From Streptomyces sp. P9-A4 (GTDB lineage: Bacteria > Actinomycetota > Actinomycetes > Streptomycetales > Streptomycetaceae), in contig NZ_JAZIFY010000001.1 in NCBI RefSeq assembly GCF_036634195.1, positions 5,280,501 through 5,344,500 on the forward strand: a stretch of 64,000 nt of DNA, in the 5' to 3' direction. The notes below the pieces were generated by a model. It saw only the letters and a list, made by a program, of their open reading frames with translations, did no database searches and was not told where the DNA came from. A program made the position numbers and the translations under genes. This document shows positions 17,210 to 29,193 of the stretch, one piece after another. How positions within the stretch are numbered: the stretch's first letter is position 1; the number at the start of each line of letters is the position of its first letter.

Positions 17210-18559
17210 TCATCGGGGGGCCGACAGGCGCTCGATCGCGGACATCGGGACCGGCAGCCAGTCCGGCCGGTGCCGGGCCTCGTAGACGACCTCGTACACC
17301 GCCTTGTCGGTCTCGTAGGCGCGCAGGAGAGCGGGATCGGTACGGGGGTCGGCCCCGGCCGCCTCCGCGTAGCCCGTGCAGTACGCGGCCCGGCAGCGCG
17401 CCGCCCAGTCCGCGTTCCAGGGGCGGTGGGTGCGGGCCGCGTAGTCGAAGGAGCGGAGCATCCCCGCGACGTCGCGGACCGTGGGCTGCGGGCTCCGCCG
17501 CTCGTCCAGCGGCTTCGCCGGCTCGCCCTCGAAGTCGATGACGGCCCAGCCGCCGTCGGAACCCCGCAGGGTCTGCCCCAGGTGCAGATCGCCGTGGATG
17601 CGCTGCACCACACCCCCGCTGTCCGCGCCGCTCGCCGCCTCGAAGACGGCCCGGAGGCCGGGGACGTACGGCATGAGCGCCGGGACGGCCTGCGCGGCGG
17701 CGTGCAGCCGCCGGTCCATCGCCGCCGCGAGCTGCTCGGTCTCGGCGCGGGCGAGCCGCCGGGTCGGCAGCGCCTCGGCCAGGGCGAGATGGACCTCGGC
17801 CGTGGCCCGGCCCAGGGCCCGTGCCTCGGCGGCGAACTCCCTTCCGTCGGCGAGCGCGTCGAGCGCGAGCCGCCAGCCGTCGCGGGAGCCGCGCAGGAAG
17901 GGCTGGAGGACGCCTAGCGTGGCCGCCCCCGTCTCGAACCAGGCGACCGGGGCCGGGACCCTGGCGCAGCCCGCCCCGGCGAGGGCGAGCGGCAGTTCCA
18001 GGTCGGGGTTGGCCCCCGGGCTGACCCGGCGGAAGATCTTCAGGATGAACGAATCCCCATAGACCAGGGACGAGTTCGACTGCTCGGCGTCGAGCATCCG
18101 GGGGGCGAGGGCGGGCGGCAGTGAGGCCGTGGCGTGGAAGCGCAGCGGGCCGGTCCTGCCCGGGGTGCGCAGCCGCTCGTAGAGGAGGCCGGCGAGCCGC
18201 GGATCGCGCAGCCCCTCGTACACGGCGCGTCCGGCCAGCGGGCCCTGCCGGATCCGCCCGAGCAGGGCGGGGGCGAGGCGGGGCGGCAGCTGGGTCCGTA
18301 CGCCCAGGAGCAGTTGGTAGCAGTCGGCGGGCGTCCCGGCCGGGCGGCCCGGCTGTTCGACCCGTACGAGCAGATGGAGGAGGCCGGGTCCCGTGCCGTC
18401 CAGGGGGAGCAGCTCGGTGGCCGCGTCCAGGGTGAATCCGGTGACCCGGCGGCCCTTGCCCGCGAACCAGCGCTGCCGTGGCAGCCATTCGTGGAGCAGG
18501 GGGGCGAGGGACGGAAGGAGGGCGTCCGGGGCCCGGGTGGTGGATGCGGTCTCCGGCAT
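17210..18559 (-). CDS. pep2: Maltokinase (Pep2/Mak)
   Basis: Phosphorylates maltose with ATP to maltose 1-phosphate, feeding GlgE. The 449-residue protein has the N-terminal cap of this family (HEWLPRQRWFAGKGRRV) and an aminoglycoside-phosphotransferase-like kinase fold, with NSSLVYGDSFILKIFRR (lysine that contacts ATP), the catalytic loop QRIHGDLHLGQTL and the metal Asp in AVIDFEGEPAKPLDERR. The ATG at 18559 is preceded by GGAAAGGA; an upstream GTG would add residues unlike the family. In some mycobacteria treS and mak are fused; here they are separate, 245 bases apart. Confidence 0.94.
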   Translation of the reverse strand: MPETASTTRAPDALLPSLAPLLHEWLPRQRWFAGKGRRVTGFTLDAATELLPLDGTGPGLLHLLVRVEQPGRPAGTPADCYQLLLGVRTQLPPRLAPALLGRIRQGPLAGRAVYEGLRDPRLAGLLYERLRTPGRTGPLRFHATASLPPALAPRMLDAEQSNSSLVYGDSFILKIFRRVSPGANPDLELPLALAGAGCARVPAPVAWFETGAATLGVLQPFLRGSRDGWRLALDALADGREFAAEARALGRATAEVHLALAEALPTRRLARAETEQLAAAMDRRLHAAAQAVPALMPYVPGLRAVFEAASGADSGGVVQRIHGDLHLGQTLRGSDGGWAVIDFEGEPAKPLDERRSPQPTVRDVAGMLRSFDYAARTHRPWNADWAARCRAAYCTGYAEAAGADPRTDPALLRAYETDKAVYEVVYEARHRPDWLPVPMSAIERLSAPR

Positions 18560-18677
18560 GGCATCGCGTCCTTTCCCCGGGGCGCGCAGTTGGCTGTCGT
18601 TTGCGTTCAAATGCGCAGAGTGTCCCGGATGGCGGCTGGGGCTGTCCGGATGTGCGGGACGTGTCGGAAGGGGAAGA

Positions 18678-18710
18678 TCCGTACGGGTCCGGCAAGAAGG
18701 CCCGTACGGA
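18678..18710. terminator. Stem-loop between treS and pep2
   Basis: TCCGTACGGG (18678-18687) pairs exactly with CCCGTACGGA (18701-18710) around a 13-base loop, in the 245-base treS-pep2 gap. It could attenuate read-through or stabilise a processed mRNA end inside the operon. Confidence 0.5.
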
Positions 18711-18804
18711 CCTGGACCGACACGTGGAAGGTGTGGGGGGCGTGGTGCCCGGGGCGGGGCGGAGGAAACCGTCCCGCCTCGGACGCGTCCGAACCGACCG
18801 TCGG

Positions 18805-22574
<3,770 letters not shown>

Positions 22575-22784
22575 GGCCGCTCCTGTCCGCGTTCACCCGG
22601 ATGGCGGGCACAGAGGGATGAAACGGGACGATCATGGATGAACGGAGGTCGAGGGGAGACGGGTTCGGGGGTTTCCGGGGAGGAGCCTTCCCACGCTCCT
22701 CGGGTGGGCAATCCCGGAGGTTTGTTAACTACCAGGGCTACTGGGGCGTAAGGACGCGGGCAAGCACCGGACCCGGACAAAGAA

Positions 22785-22813
22785 ACGGCCCCGCCCTTGT
22801 CGGGCGGAGCCGT
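22785..22813 (-). terminator. Terminator of the NmrA-like gene
   Basis: ACGGCCCCGCCC (22785-22796) pairs with GGGCGGAGCCGT (22802-22813) with one mismatch and a 5-base loop. On the minus strand it is followed by TTTCTTTG, giving a near-canonical terminator. It insulates glgE from the accessory block upstream of it. Confidence 0.75.
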
Positions 22814-22846
22814 CTCCGGTGGTCGGCGGTGCTTCGGACCGGCCGC

Positions 22847-23797
22847 TCAGCGGTGCGGGGTCCCGTCCGCCTCGTCCGCCTCGTCCGCCCCCGAGGCCCA
22901 CACCTGCCACGGCTGGCGGGCCACCCACTCCTCCACCGGGGCCGGTTCGAGCGCGAGGACCTCCGTCGACACCCCGTCGTCGTCCGCCATCAGCAGCGGA
23001 TCGGCGCCGCTCGCCATGTAGTGGTAGATCCCCGCGACCCCGGCCGCCGTATCCGGGCCGAGCAGCCGGCCGAGCCCCCGCTCGAACACGGCCGGATCCA
23101 GCTCCTCGTACCGCACCGACCGCCCCAGACCCCGGCCGAACGCCGCCGCCAGCTGCCCGCCCGTCAGCGCACGCTCCCCGCCGATGTCGAAGGTCCGCCC
23201 CTCCAGGCCCTCCCGGGTCAGCGCCGAGAGCGCCGCCAGCGCCAGACCCCGGTGCGAGAGCCACGCCGTCCGCGTGGACTCCGGCAGCGGATACGCGAGG
23301 ACCCCCTCGTCGACCAGCGACGGGCCGTTCCACGGCGAGAACAGGTTGTCCAGGTACACCGGCGGCCGGATCACCACCAGCGGCACCCCGCTCTCCCGCA
23401 GCACCCGCTCCGCCAGCCGCCGCGTCTCGAACGCGGCGACATCCGTCGGACCCAGCGGAATCCGGGTGTTGGTGTTGAGCACCAGCCGGACCGTCCCCGC
23501 CTCACGGGCCGCCTCCCCGATGTGCCGGGCGTACGCCTCCACCCGCTCGGCCTCGTACACCAGCGGCATCGTGACGAACGCGTGCGTCGTCCCCTCGAAG
23601 AGCCGCCGCACGTCGTCCGGCCGCCCCAGATCGCCGCCGAGGAAGAAGGCCCCCGGCAGGGGCGGCCGGTCGGCCTCGGGACGCCGGGTCAGGGTCCGCA
23701 CCCGGTGGTGCCGTTCGGCGAGGAGACGGGCCACCGCACCGCCCTGGAACCCGGTCGCCCCCACGACCGCCACCCTCATCGGAATCTCACTGGACAT
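22847..23797 (-). CDS. NmrA-like NAD(P)-binding protein
   Basis: A 316-residue atypical short-chain dehydrogenase of the NmrA/HSCARG type. The nucleotide-binding motif VAVVGATGFQGGAVARLLAE starts at residue 8 and the following strand gives RTLTRRPEA, consistent with NADP(H) preference. FITMPLV-like and RLVLNTNTRIPLG strands follow; the canonical YxxxK active site is not obvious, so it may be a redox sensor or an isomerase-like reductase rather than a dehydrogenase. The ATG at 23797 is divergent from an AraC regulator with 117 bases between them, so it may be that regulator's target. It could also belong to the biosynthetic block to its right. Confidence 0.85.
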   Translation of the reverse strand: MSSEIPMRVAVVGATGFQGGAVARLLAERHHRVRTLTRRPEADRPPLPGAFFLGGDLGRPDDVRRLFEGTTHAFVTMPLVYEAERVEAYARHIGEAAREAGTVRLVLNTNTRIPLGPTDVAAFETRRLAERVLRESGVPLVVIRPPVYLDNLFSPWNGPSLVDEGVLAYPLPESTRTAWLSHRGLALAALSALTREGLEGRTFDIGGERALTGGQLAAAFGRGLGRSVRYEELDPAVFERGLGRLLGPDTAAGVAGIYHYMASGADPLLMADDDGVSTEVLALEPAPVEEWVARQPWQVWASGADEADEADGTPHR

Positions 23798-23820
23798 GTG
23801 TCTCTGAGGCCCTTCGATAG

Positions 23821-23901
23821 ACTTCCGCCGTTGCCGTGCCGGCGTCATCCAGGCTCGCCGCGGCGGCTTCGGCCGTTCAATTAACAAACCGGGGCGGAAG
23901 T
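23821..23901. promoter_or_regulatory. Inverted repeat in nmrA-like/araC-like divergent promoter
   Basis: ACTTCCGCC (23821-23829) recurs as its exact complement GGCGGAAGT (23893-23901), 63 bases apart. One copy faces each gene, in a patch containing TTCAATTAACAAACC. Paired half-sites at this distance would suit AraC-type looping, which is inference. Confidence 0.35.
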
Positions 23902-23914
23902 TGAAGGATCGTCC

Positions 23915-24895
23915 ATGGAATCCGTGGGAACCGACCGGCACGACCGACTCGACCAGGGCGGGCACGACGACCTGCTGAGCGAACTCCTCAAACCTCTCAG
24001 GCTCACCGGCGTCTTCGACAGCCGCTGGCACGTCCGAGCCCCCTGGGCCATCGAAGGGGACGACGAACGCAGCTGCGCCGTCCTCCACTACGTCGTCGAG
24101 GGCGACTGCTGGATCACCACCGCCGACGAACCCCCCGTCGCCCTGCACGCCGGCGACCTCGTCGTCTTCCCCACCGGCACCGCGCACCGCCTCTCCGACC
24201 GCCCCGAACGCCAGGGCCTCCCGCTCAAGGCCGTCCTGCCCGAGCGCAGGCCCGGCACCTCGGGCGAGATCGTCATCGACGGCACCGGCCCCGAGAGCCG
24301 GCTGCTCTGCGCCGGACTCCACTACGACGCCAGCGCCGCCACCGGCCTCTACACCTCGCTGCCCTGGGCACTCGTCCTCGACCGCGCCCAGGTCGACCGC
24401 GAACCCCTGCTCCGCGACACCCTCCGGCTGCTCGCCGCCCCCGACCGGCCCGTCGGGCCCGGCGACCGGCTCATCACCCTGCGCGCCTTCGAGATGGCCC
24501 TCGTCCTCGCCCTGCGTCCGCTGCTCCGCGAACTCGCCGACAGCCCGGCCTCCCTGCCGCTGCTCGGACACCCCGGGATCAGCCGGGCCGTCGTCATGAT
24601 GGCGACCCGGTTCGCCGAACCGTGGACCATCGACTCCCTCGCCCGGGAGGTCGGCATGTCCCGCTCCGCGTTCACCGCCGCCTTCCGCGAACTGGTCGGC
24701 GAGTCACCGGCCCGCCACCTCTCCGCCCGCCGGATGCAGGAGGCCGGCCGGCTCCTCGGGGAGACCTCGCTGCCGCAGTCCGCCGTGCCCGCCCGCGTCG
24801 GCTACCAGAGCGCCGTCGGCTTCCACCTCGCCTTCCGCAAATGGTTCGGGGTGACCCCGGGGGAGTACCGCGCGGGAGTCGTCCGGGCGGCCTGA
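23915..24895 (+). CDS. AraC-family regulator with cupin sensor domain
   Basis: A 326-residue regulator. The N-terminal half is a cupin-like ligand domain (VLHYVVEGDCWITTADEPPV, LHAGDLVVFPTGTAHRLSDR). The C-terminal 100 residues carry the two AraC helix-turn-helix motifs (TIDSLAREVGMSRSAFTAAF and the later VPARVGYQSAVGFHLAFRKW) and the family ending GVTPGEYRAG. The ATG at 23915 follows GAAGGA. It is divergent from the NmrA-like gene and 151 bases upstream of the HpaB-like/MFS/PrnB-like/PhzS-like genes, so it may control either side. The effector is unknown. Confidence 0.92.
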   Translation: MESVGTDRHDRLDQGGHDDLLSELLKPLRLTGVFDSRWHVRAPWAIEGDDERSCAVLHYVVEGDCWITTADEPPVALHAGDLVVFPTGTAHRLSDRPERQGLPLKAVLPERRPGTSGEIVIDGTGPESRLLCAGLHYDASAATGLYTSLPWALVLDRAQVDREPLLRDTLRLLAAPDRPVGPGDRLITLRAFEMALVLALRPLLRELADSPASLPLLGHPGISRAVVMMATRFAEPWTIDSLAREVGMSRSAFTAAFRELVGESPARHLSARRMQEAGRLLGETSLPQSAVPARVGYQSAVGFHLAFRKWFGVTPGEYRAGVVRAA

Positions 24896-25046
24896 ACGGC
24901 CCCCGCCGCGGCCCGACCTGACATCTTCGCGGGGCGGCTGGACGGTTCTTAAGGAGCCCTGGACGGACGTTCATTGCCGGGGCGGACCGTGCCGGAAAGG
25001 CTCGGGTCCGGCAGAGCCGTGACATCCGAGGAGAGGCGACACACCG

Positions 25047-26477
25047 GTGACGAGGTCCGGGCAGGAGTATCTGGAGGGGCTGCGCGACGGGCGCGAGATC
25101 TGGCTCGACGGGCAGCGGGTCGAGGACGTCACCACCCACCCCGCCTTCCGCGCCACCGCGGCCTCCTTCGCCGGGCTCTACGACCTCGCCGACGACCCCG
25201 TGCACCGCCCCGTCCTCGTCCGGGGCGGGGTGCGCCGCCCCTACGCCGTGCCCCGCTCGTACGAGGACCTCGTCGCCCGCCGCCGCGCCTTCCGGACCAC
25301 CGCCCGCGCCGGATACGGCTTCCTCGGCCGCACCCCCGACTACATGGCCGCGGGCGTGGCCGGGTTCGCCGCCGCCCCCGACGTCTTCACCGGGGAGTCC
25401 TTCGACGGAGCCGAGCACGCCCTCGCCCTCCACCGCCAGCTGGCCGAAGGCGACCTGCACACCGCCTTCACCCTCACCAACCCGGCCCCGGGGCACGGCG
25501 AGGACGACCTCACCCTGCGGGTCGTCGCCGAGCGGGACGGCGGGATCGTCGTCCGCGGCGCCAAGACCGTCGGCACCGGAGCCGTCTTCGCCGACGAGAT
25601 CCTCGTCGGCACCATCGAACCGCTCGCCGACGGGGACACCGAGCACGCCGTCACCTTCTCCGTACGGCCGGACGCCCCCGGCCTCAAGCTGGTCTCCCGC
25701 ACCTCCTACGAGGAACGCTCCCGGTCCGTCTTCGACCAGCCGCTGTCCTCCCGGTACGACGAGAACGACGCGATGCTGGTCTGCGAGGACGTCTTCGTGC
25801 CCTGGGAACGGGTCCTCACCTACCGGGACCCGGCCACCACCGGCGCCATCTGGTGGCGCACCCCCGCCTACCCGAACCTCGTCCACCAGTCCGCCACCCG
25901 CTTCTGGACCAAGCTGGAGTTCCTCACCGGGCTCGCGATCCTCCTCACCCGCTCCAACGGCACCGCGGAACTGCCGCCCGTCACCCAGGCCGTCGGCCGG
26001 CTCCTCGGGATGGTCGCCCAGGCCAAGGCGTTCGTGCTCGCCGCGGAGGCCTCCTACGAGCAGGTCGACGGGGGCCGCGGCGGCGTCCGCCCCGGGCAGG
26101 AGATCTCCTTCGCCCAGCGGATCATGGCCGGCGAGCTCTACCCGCGCGCCCTCCAGGACATCAGGCTCCTCGCCGGGGGCGCCCTGGTCCAGCTGCCGGC
26201 GAGCGGCCGGGACCTGCTGCATCCCGAACTCGGACCGCTGGTCCGCCGCTACTTCGGCGCCCCCGGCCACCCCGCCGAGGACCGGATCAAACTCCTCAAG
26301 CTCGCCTGGGACGCGCTCGGTTCCGAGTTCGCCGGCCGCCACGAGCAGTACGAGCGCTTCTACCACGGCGCCCCGCACGTCTATCTGACGATGCAGACCT
26401 GGGCCGGTTCCGCCGAGGAGTGCGAGCGCCTCGCACAGGACTGCCTCGACGGGTACGGCCTGGGGACGACCCGGTGA
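25047..26477 (+). CDS. HpaB/PvcC-family FADH2-dependent aromatic monooxygenase
   Basis: A 476-residue member of the 4-hydroxyphenylacetate 3-hydroxylase large-subunit family (acyl-CoA dehydrogenase fold). These enzymes use reduced FAD to hydroxylate phenols ortho to the hydroxyl, in catabolism and in antibiotic pathways (SgcC-, PvcC-like). Readable family features are the N-terminal GQEYLEGLRDGREIWLDGQR, the flavin-loop strand GDLHTAFTLTNPAPGHGEDD, GAKTVGTGAVFADEILVG, and the C-terminal helical region with TRSNGTAELPPVTQAVGRLL. The GTG at 25047 has GAGGAGAGGCG upstream. No HpaC-type flavin reductase is adjacent, so one must be borrowed. It overlaps the downstream exporter (GTGA), the first two of four co-directional accessory genes. 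Confidence 0.88.
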   Translation: MTRSGQEYLEGLRDGREIWLDGQRVEDVTTHPAFRATAASFAGLYDLADDPVHRPVLVRGGVRRPYAVPRSYEDLVARRRAFRTTARAGYGFLGRTPDYMAAGVAGFAAAPDVFTGESFDGAEHALALHRQLAEGDLHTAFTLTNPAPGHGEDDLTLRVVAERDGGIVVRGAKTVGTGAVFADEILVGTIEPLADGDTEHAVTFSVRPDAPGLKLVSRTSYEERSRSVFDQPLSSRYDENDAMLVCEDVFVPWERVLTYRDPATTGAIWWRTPAYPNLVHQSATRFWTKLEFLTGLAILLTRSNGTAELPPVTQAVGRLLGMVAQAKAFVLAAEASYEQVDGGRGGVRPGQEISFAQRIMAGELYPRALQDIRLLAGGALVQLPASGRDLLHPELGPLVRRYFGAPGHPAEDRIKLLKLAWDALGSEFAGRHEQYERFYHGAPHVYLTMQTWAGSAEECERLAQDCLDGYGLGTTR

Positions 26478-27958
26478 CCGCACCACCAGGGCCCCGGCGC
26501 GGGGCCCTCGCCCTGCTCGCCGCCACCCAGCTGCTGCTGATCACCGACACCGCGATCGTCAACGTCGCCCTGCCCTCGATCGGCGCGGACCTCGGCTCCG
26601 GCCCCACCGGACTCTCCTGGGTCGCCAACGCCTACCTCATCACCTTCGGCGGACTCCTCCTCCTCGGCGGCCGGGTCGCCGACCTCCTCGGCCACCGGCG
26701 GGTCCTGCTCGCCGGACTCGTCCTCCTCGCCGTCGCCTCCGCCACGGGCGGGCTCGCCCCCGGCGCCGCCGCGCTCGTCGCCGCCCGCGCCGCCCAGGGC
26801 GCCGGCGCCGCCCTCGCCGCCGCCTCGGCCTTCGCCCTGCTCCTCCTGCTCTTCCCCGACGGCCCCGCCCGGCACCGGGCGCTCGGCGCGTTCGCCGCGA
26901 TGGGCGGCCTCGGCGGAGTCCTCGGCACGGTCTGCGGGGGCGTCCTCACCGACCTCCTCGGCTGGCGCGCCACCTTCTGGCTGAACGTCCTCCTCGCGGC
27001 CGCCCTCGGCGCGCTCGCGCTCCGGGTCCTGGACGGCCGTACGGGCAGCGCCGACCGCTCCGGACGGCACCACCGGGGCGGCTTCGACCTCGCCGGGGCC
27101 TTCACCGGCACCGCCGGACTCGGGCTCGTCGCCTACGCGCTCGTCGGCGCCGCCGGGGCCGGATGGCTCTCCGCCCGGACCCTCACCACCGGGGGCGCGG
27201 GCCTCGCGCTGCTCCTCGCCTTCGCCGCCGTCGAGACCCGGGCCGCCGCCCCGCTGGTCCCCCCGGCGGTCCTCGGCCGCCCCGCGCTCGGGCTCGCCAA
27301 CCTCCTCGCGGCGCTCGCCCAGATGACGCTGTTCCCGATGTTCTTCCTGGTCAGCCTGCACCTGCAGAGCGTCATCGGGTACGCGCCGCTGGGCGGCGGC
27401 CTCGGCCTGCTGCCGCTCTCGCTGGTCGTCGTCGCGGTCGCCCCGCAGACCGGCCGGATCATCTTCCGGCTCGGACTGCCCCGGACCACGACGCTGGGCT
27501 TCGTCCTCCTCTGCGCCGGAACCCTGTGGCTGGCCCTCGCCCTCCGGGCGGACGGCACCTTCGCGCACACGGTCCTCGCCCCCAGCCTCCTCCTCGGCGC
27601 CGCCCTGCCGCTGGTCGTGGTCACCACCAACGTGGCCGCCACCGCCGAGGCCGCGCCCGGGGAGACCGGACTCGCCTCCGGACTCGTCAACACCAGCCAG
27701 CAGTTCGGCTCCGTCCTCGGCCTCGCCGTCCTGGTGGCCGTCGCCGCCGGCCGCACCGGGGCCGTGGACGCCTCGCGGTGGCCGGCGGTCGCCGAGACCG
27801 CCGGCCACCGCGCCGCCCTGCTCACGGGCGCCGCGCTCGCCGCCGTCGCCGCCCTCCTCTCCGTACGGCTCCACCGGGGAGAACCGGCGGCCGGGGCCGA
27901 CCCGGCACCCGCCCCGGACTCCCGGACACCGGACCCGCGCACACCCGGCCCGCGCTGA
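26474..27958 (+). CDS. MFS drug exporter, DHA2 (EmrB/QacA-like) family
   Basis: A 494-residue, probably 14-helix proton antiporter. Motif A is GGRVADLLGHRRVLLAG, motif D1 is TDTAIVNVALPSIGADLGSG in the first helix, and motif C (QFGSVLGLAVLV, GGVLGTVCGGVL) is recognisable. It starts at a GTG that overlaps the monooxygenase stop, so the exporter is coupled to the enzyme. This is the usual arrangement for self-resistance or product efflux in a biosynthetic locus. The C-terminal tail is Pro/Asp-rich and disordered. The substrate is unknown. Confidence 0.92.
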   Translation: MTAPPGPRRGALALLAATQLLLITDTAIVNVALPSIGADLGSGPTGLSWVANAYLITFGGLLLLGGRVADLLGHRRVLLAGLVLLAVASATGGLAPGAAALVAARAAQGAGAALAAASAFALLLLLFPDGPARHRALGAFAAMGGLGGVLGTVCGGVLTDLLGWRATFWLNVLLAAALGALALRVLDGRTGSADRSGRHHRGGFDLAGAFTGTAGLGLVAYALVGAAGAGWLSARTLTTGGAGLALLLAFAAVETRAAAPLVPPAVLGRPALGLANLLAALAQMTLFPMFFLVSLHLQSVIGYAPLGGGLGLLPLSLVVVAVAPQTGRIIFRLGLPRTTTLGFVLLCAGTLWLALALRADGTFAHTVLAPSLLLGAALPLVVVTTNVAATAEAAPGETGLASGLVNTSQQFGSVLGLAVLVAVAAGRTGAVDASRWPAVAETAGHRAALLTGAALAAVAALLSVRLHRGEPAAGADPAPAPDSRTPDPRTPGPR

Positions 27959-28062
27959 CCCGCCCCGCCGACCCCGCCCGCCCCACCAGAACACCGCCCA
28001 CCACCGGCGGGTGAGCCGCGCACCCCCGGCGAACCGAGCCCCCGAAGGAGAGGAGCCCCGCA

Positions 28063-29172
28063 GTGCCGCTCGGCGATTCGCCCCGCACGACCGAGGACAT
28101 ACGCGCCGCCGACCCGCTCGGCGCCGACGCCCTGCTCGCCGCGGTCCCCGCCATGAACGCGGACGCCGACACGGCCGCCCTGGCCGCCGCCCTGCGCACC
28201 CTCCTGCCGGACCCCGGCCGGGCCGCGCGGTGGAGCGTCACCGACGCGCTCGCCGCGATGCGCGACCTCGGCATCCTGCTCGGCTCGCTGAAACGTCACG
28301 GCGTACAGCCCCTCGCCGCCGTGCCGCAGGCGCTGCCCGTCCTCGAACTCCTCGGCCACCGCACCGACATGATCCCCCGGGACACCGTCCACCACTACAC
28401 GACGTGGAACCCGCCGGGCCCGCGCCGCCGCTCGTACACCGGCCACCCCACCGAGGCCCGCCTCCAGGAGGCCGTACGGATGGTGTTCCCCGGCCTGGTC
28501 GCCGCCCTCGACGACTGCGGCCGGATCGCCCGCCTCGATCCGTACGACCCCGCGTTCGCCACCACCCTCGACCGGGTGGGCCGGCATGTGCGGACGATGG
28601 TCGACTCCATCGACCTCACCGTCGCCCACGTACCGCCCGAGTACTTCGCGCTCACCCTGCGCCCGTACTTCGAGGAGGTCGACGTGGCCGGCCGCCCCTA
28701 CCTCGGCCCGGCCGCCGCCCAGGTCCCGCTCTGGCTGGTCGACCTGACGCTCTGGCAGTGCGACCGCCCCGACCCCGCCTACGACGCCTTCCTCGCCGAG
28801 TCCCTGCCGTACGCGCTGCCCGCCTGGCGCGCCTTCCACGCCCGCCACCGCGGCGGCGTGTCGGCGGTGAGCAGACTGTCCGCCGCCGTCGGCCGGGAGG
28901 GCGCGGACCCGCTGCCACCCGCGCTCACCGCCTCGGCGCAGGCCCTCGGCCGGGTGCTGCGCCTCCTGAAGACCTTCCGCGCCCGGCACCTCGGCATCGC
29001 CCGCAAGGCGTACCGCGAGGACGTGCGCCTGTACGAGGAGGGCAGCGGCGGGGCTCCGGTCGCGCTGCTGCGCTCGATCCTGGATCTGACCAGGGAGAAC
29101 GAGACCATGGTGCGCCGCGCGACCGTGCGGCGCCGTCCCGCCGGTGCCCCTGTCGGGCCGTCCGCCGCCTAG
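28063..29172 (+). CDS. PrnB-family (IDO/TDO-fold) haem protein
   Basis: A 369-residue protein resembling monodechloroaminopyrrolnitrin synthase PrnB (DUF1864), a haem enzyme of the indoleamine/tryptophan dioxygenase superfamily. PrnB rearranges chlorotryptophan into the phenylpyrrole skeleton of pyrrolnitrin. Length matches PrnB (361). The C-terminal helix LLKTFRARHLGIARKAYRED places His309 where PrnB has its haem ligand (His313, from memory) and IDO has its proximal His. SYTGHPTEARLQEAVRMVF and DSIDLTVAHVPPEYFALTLR are other family-like segments. The GTG at 28063 follows GAAGGAGAGGAG. Neither a PrnA-type halogenase nor a PrnD Rieske oxygenase is nearby, so the substrate is probably a non-chlorinated indole or amino acid. 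Confidence 0.78.
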   Translation: MPLGDSPRTTEDIRAADPLGADALLAAVPAMNADADTAALAAALRTLLPDPGRAARWSVTDALAAMRDLGILLGSLKRHGVQPLAAVPQALPVLELLGHRTDMIPRDTVHHYTTWNPPGPRRRSYTGHPTEARLQEAVRMVFPGLVAALDDCGRIARLDPYDPAFATTLDRVGRHVRTMVDSIDLTVAHVPPEYFALTLRPYFEEVDVAGRPYLGPAAAQVPLWLVDLTLWQCDRPDPAYDAFLAESLPYALPAWRAFHARHRGGVSAVSRLSAAVGREGADPLPPALTASAQALGRVLRLLKTFRARHLGIARKAYREDVRLYEEGSGGAPVALLRSILDLTRENETMVRRATVRRRPAGAPVGPSAA

Positions 29173-29193
29173 CGGCGCGAAGGAGCAGTCGAG

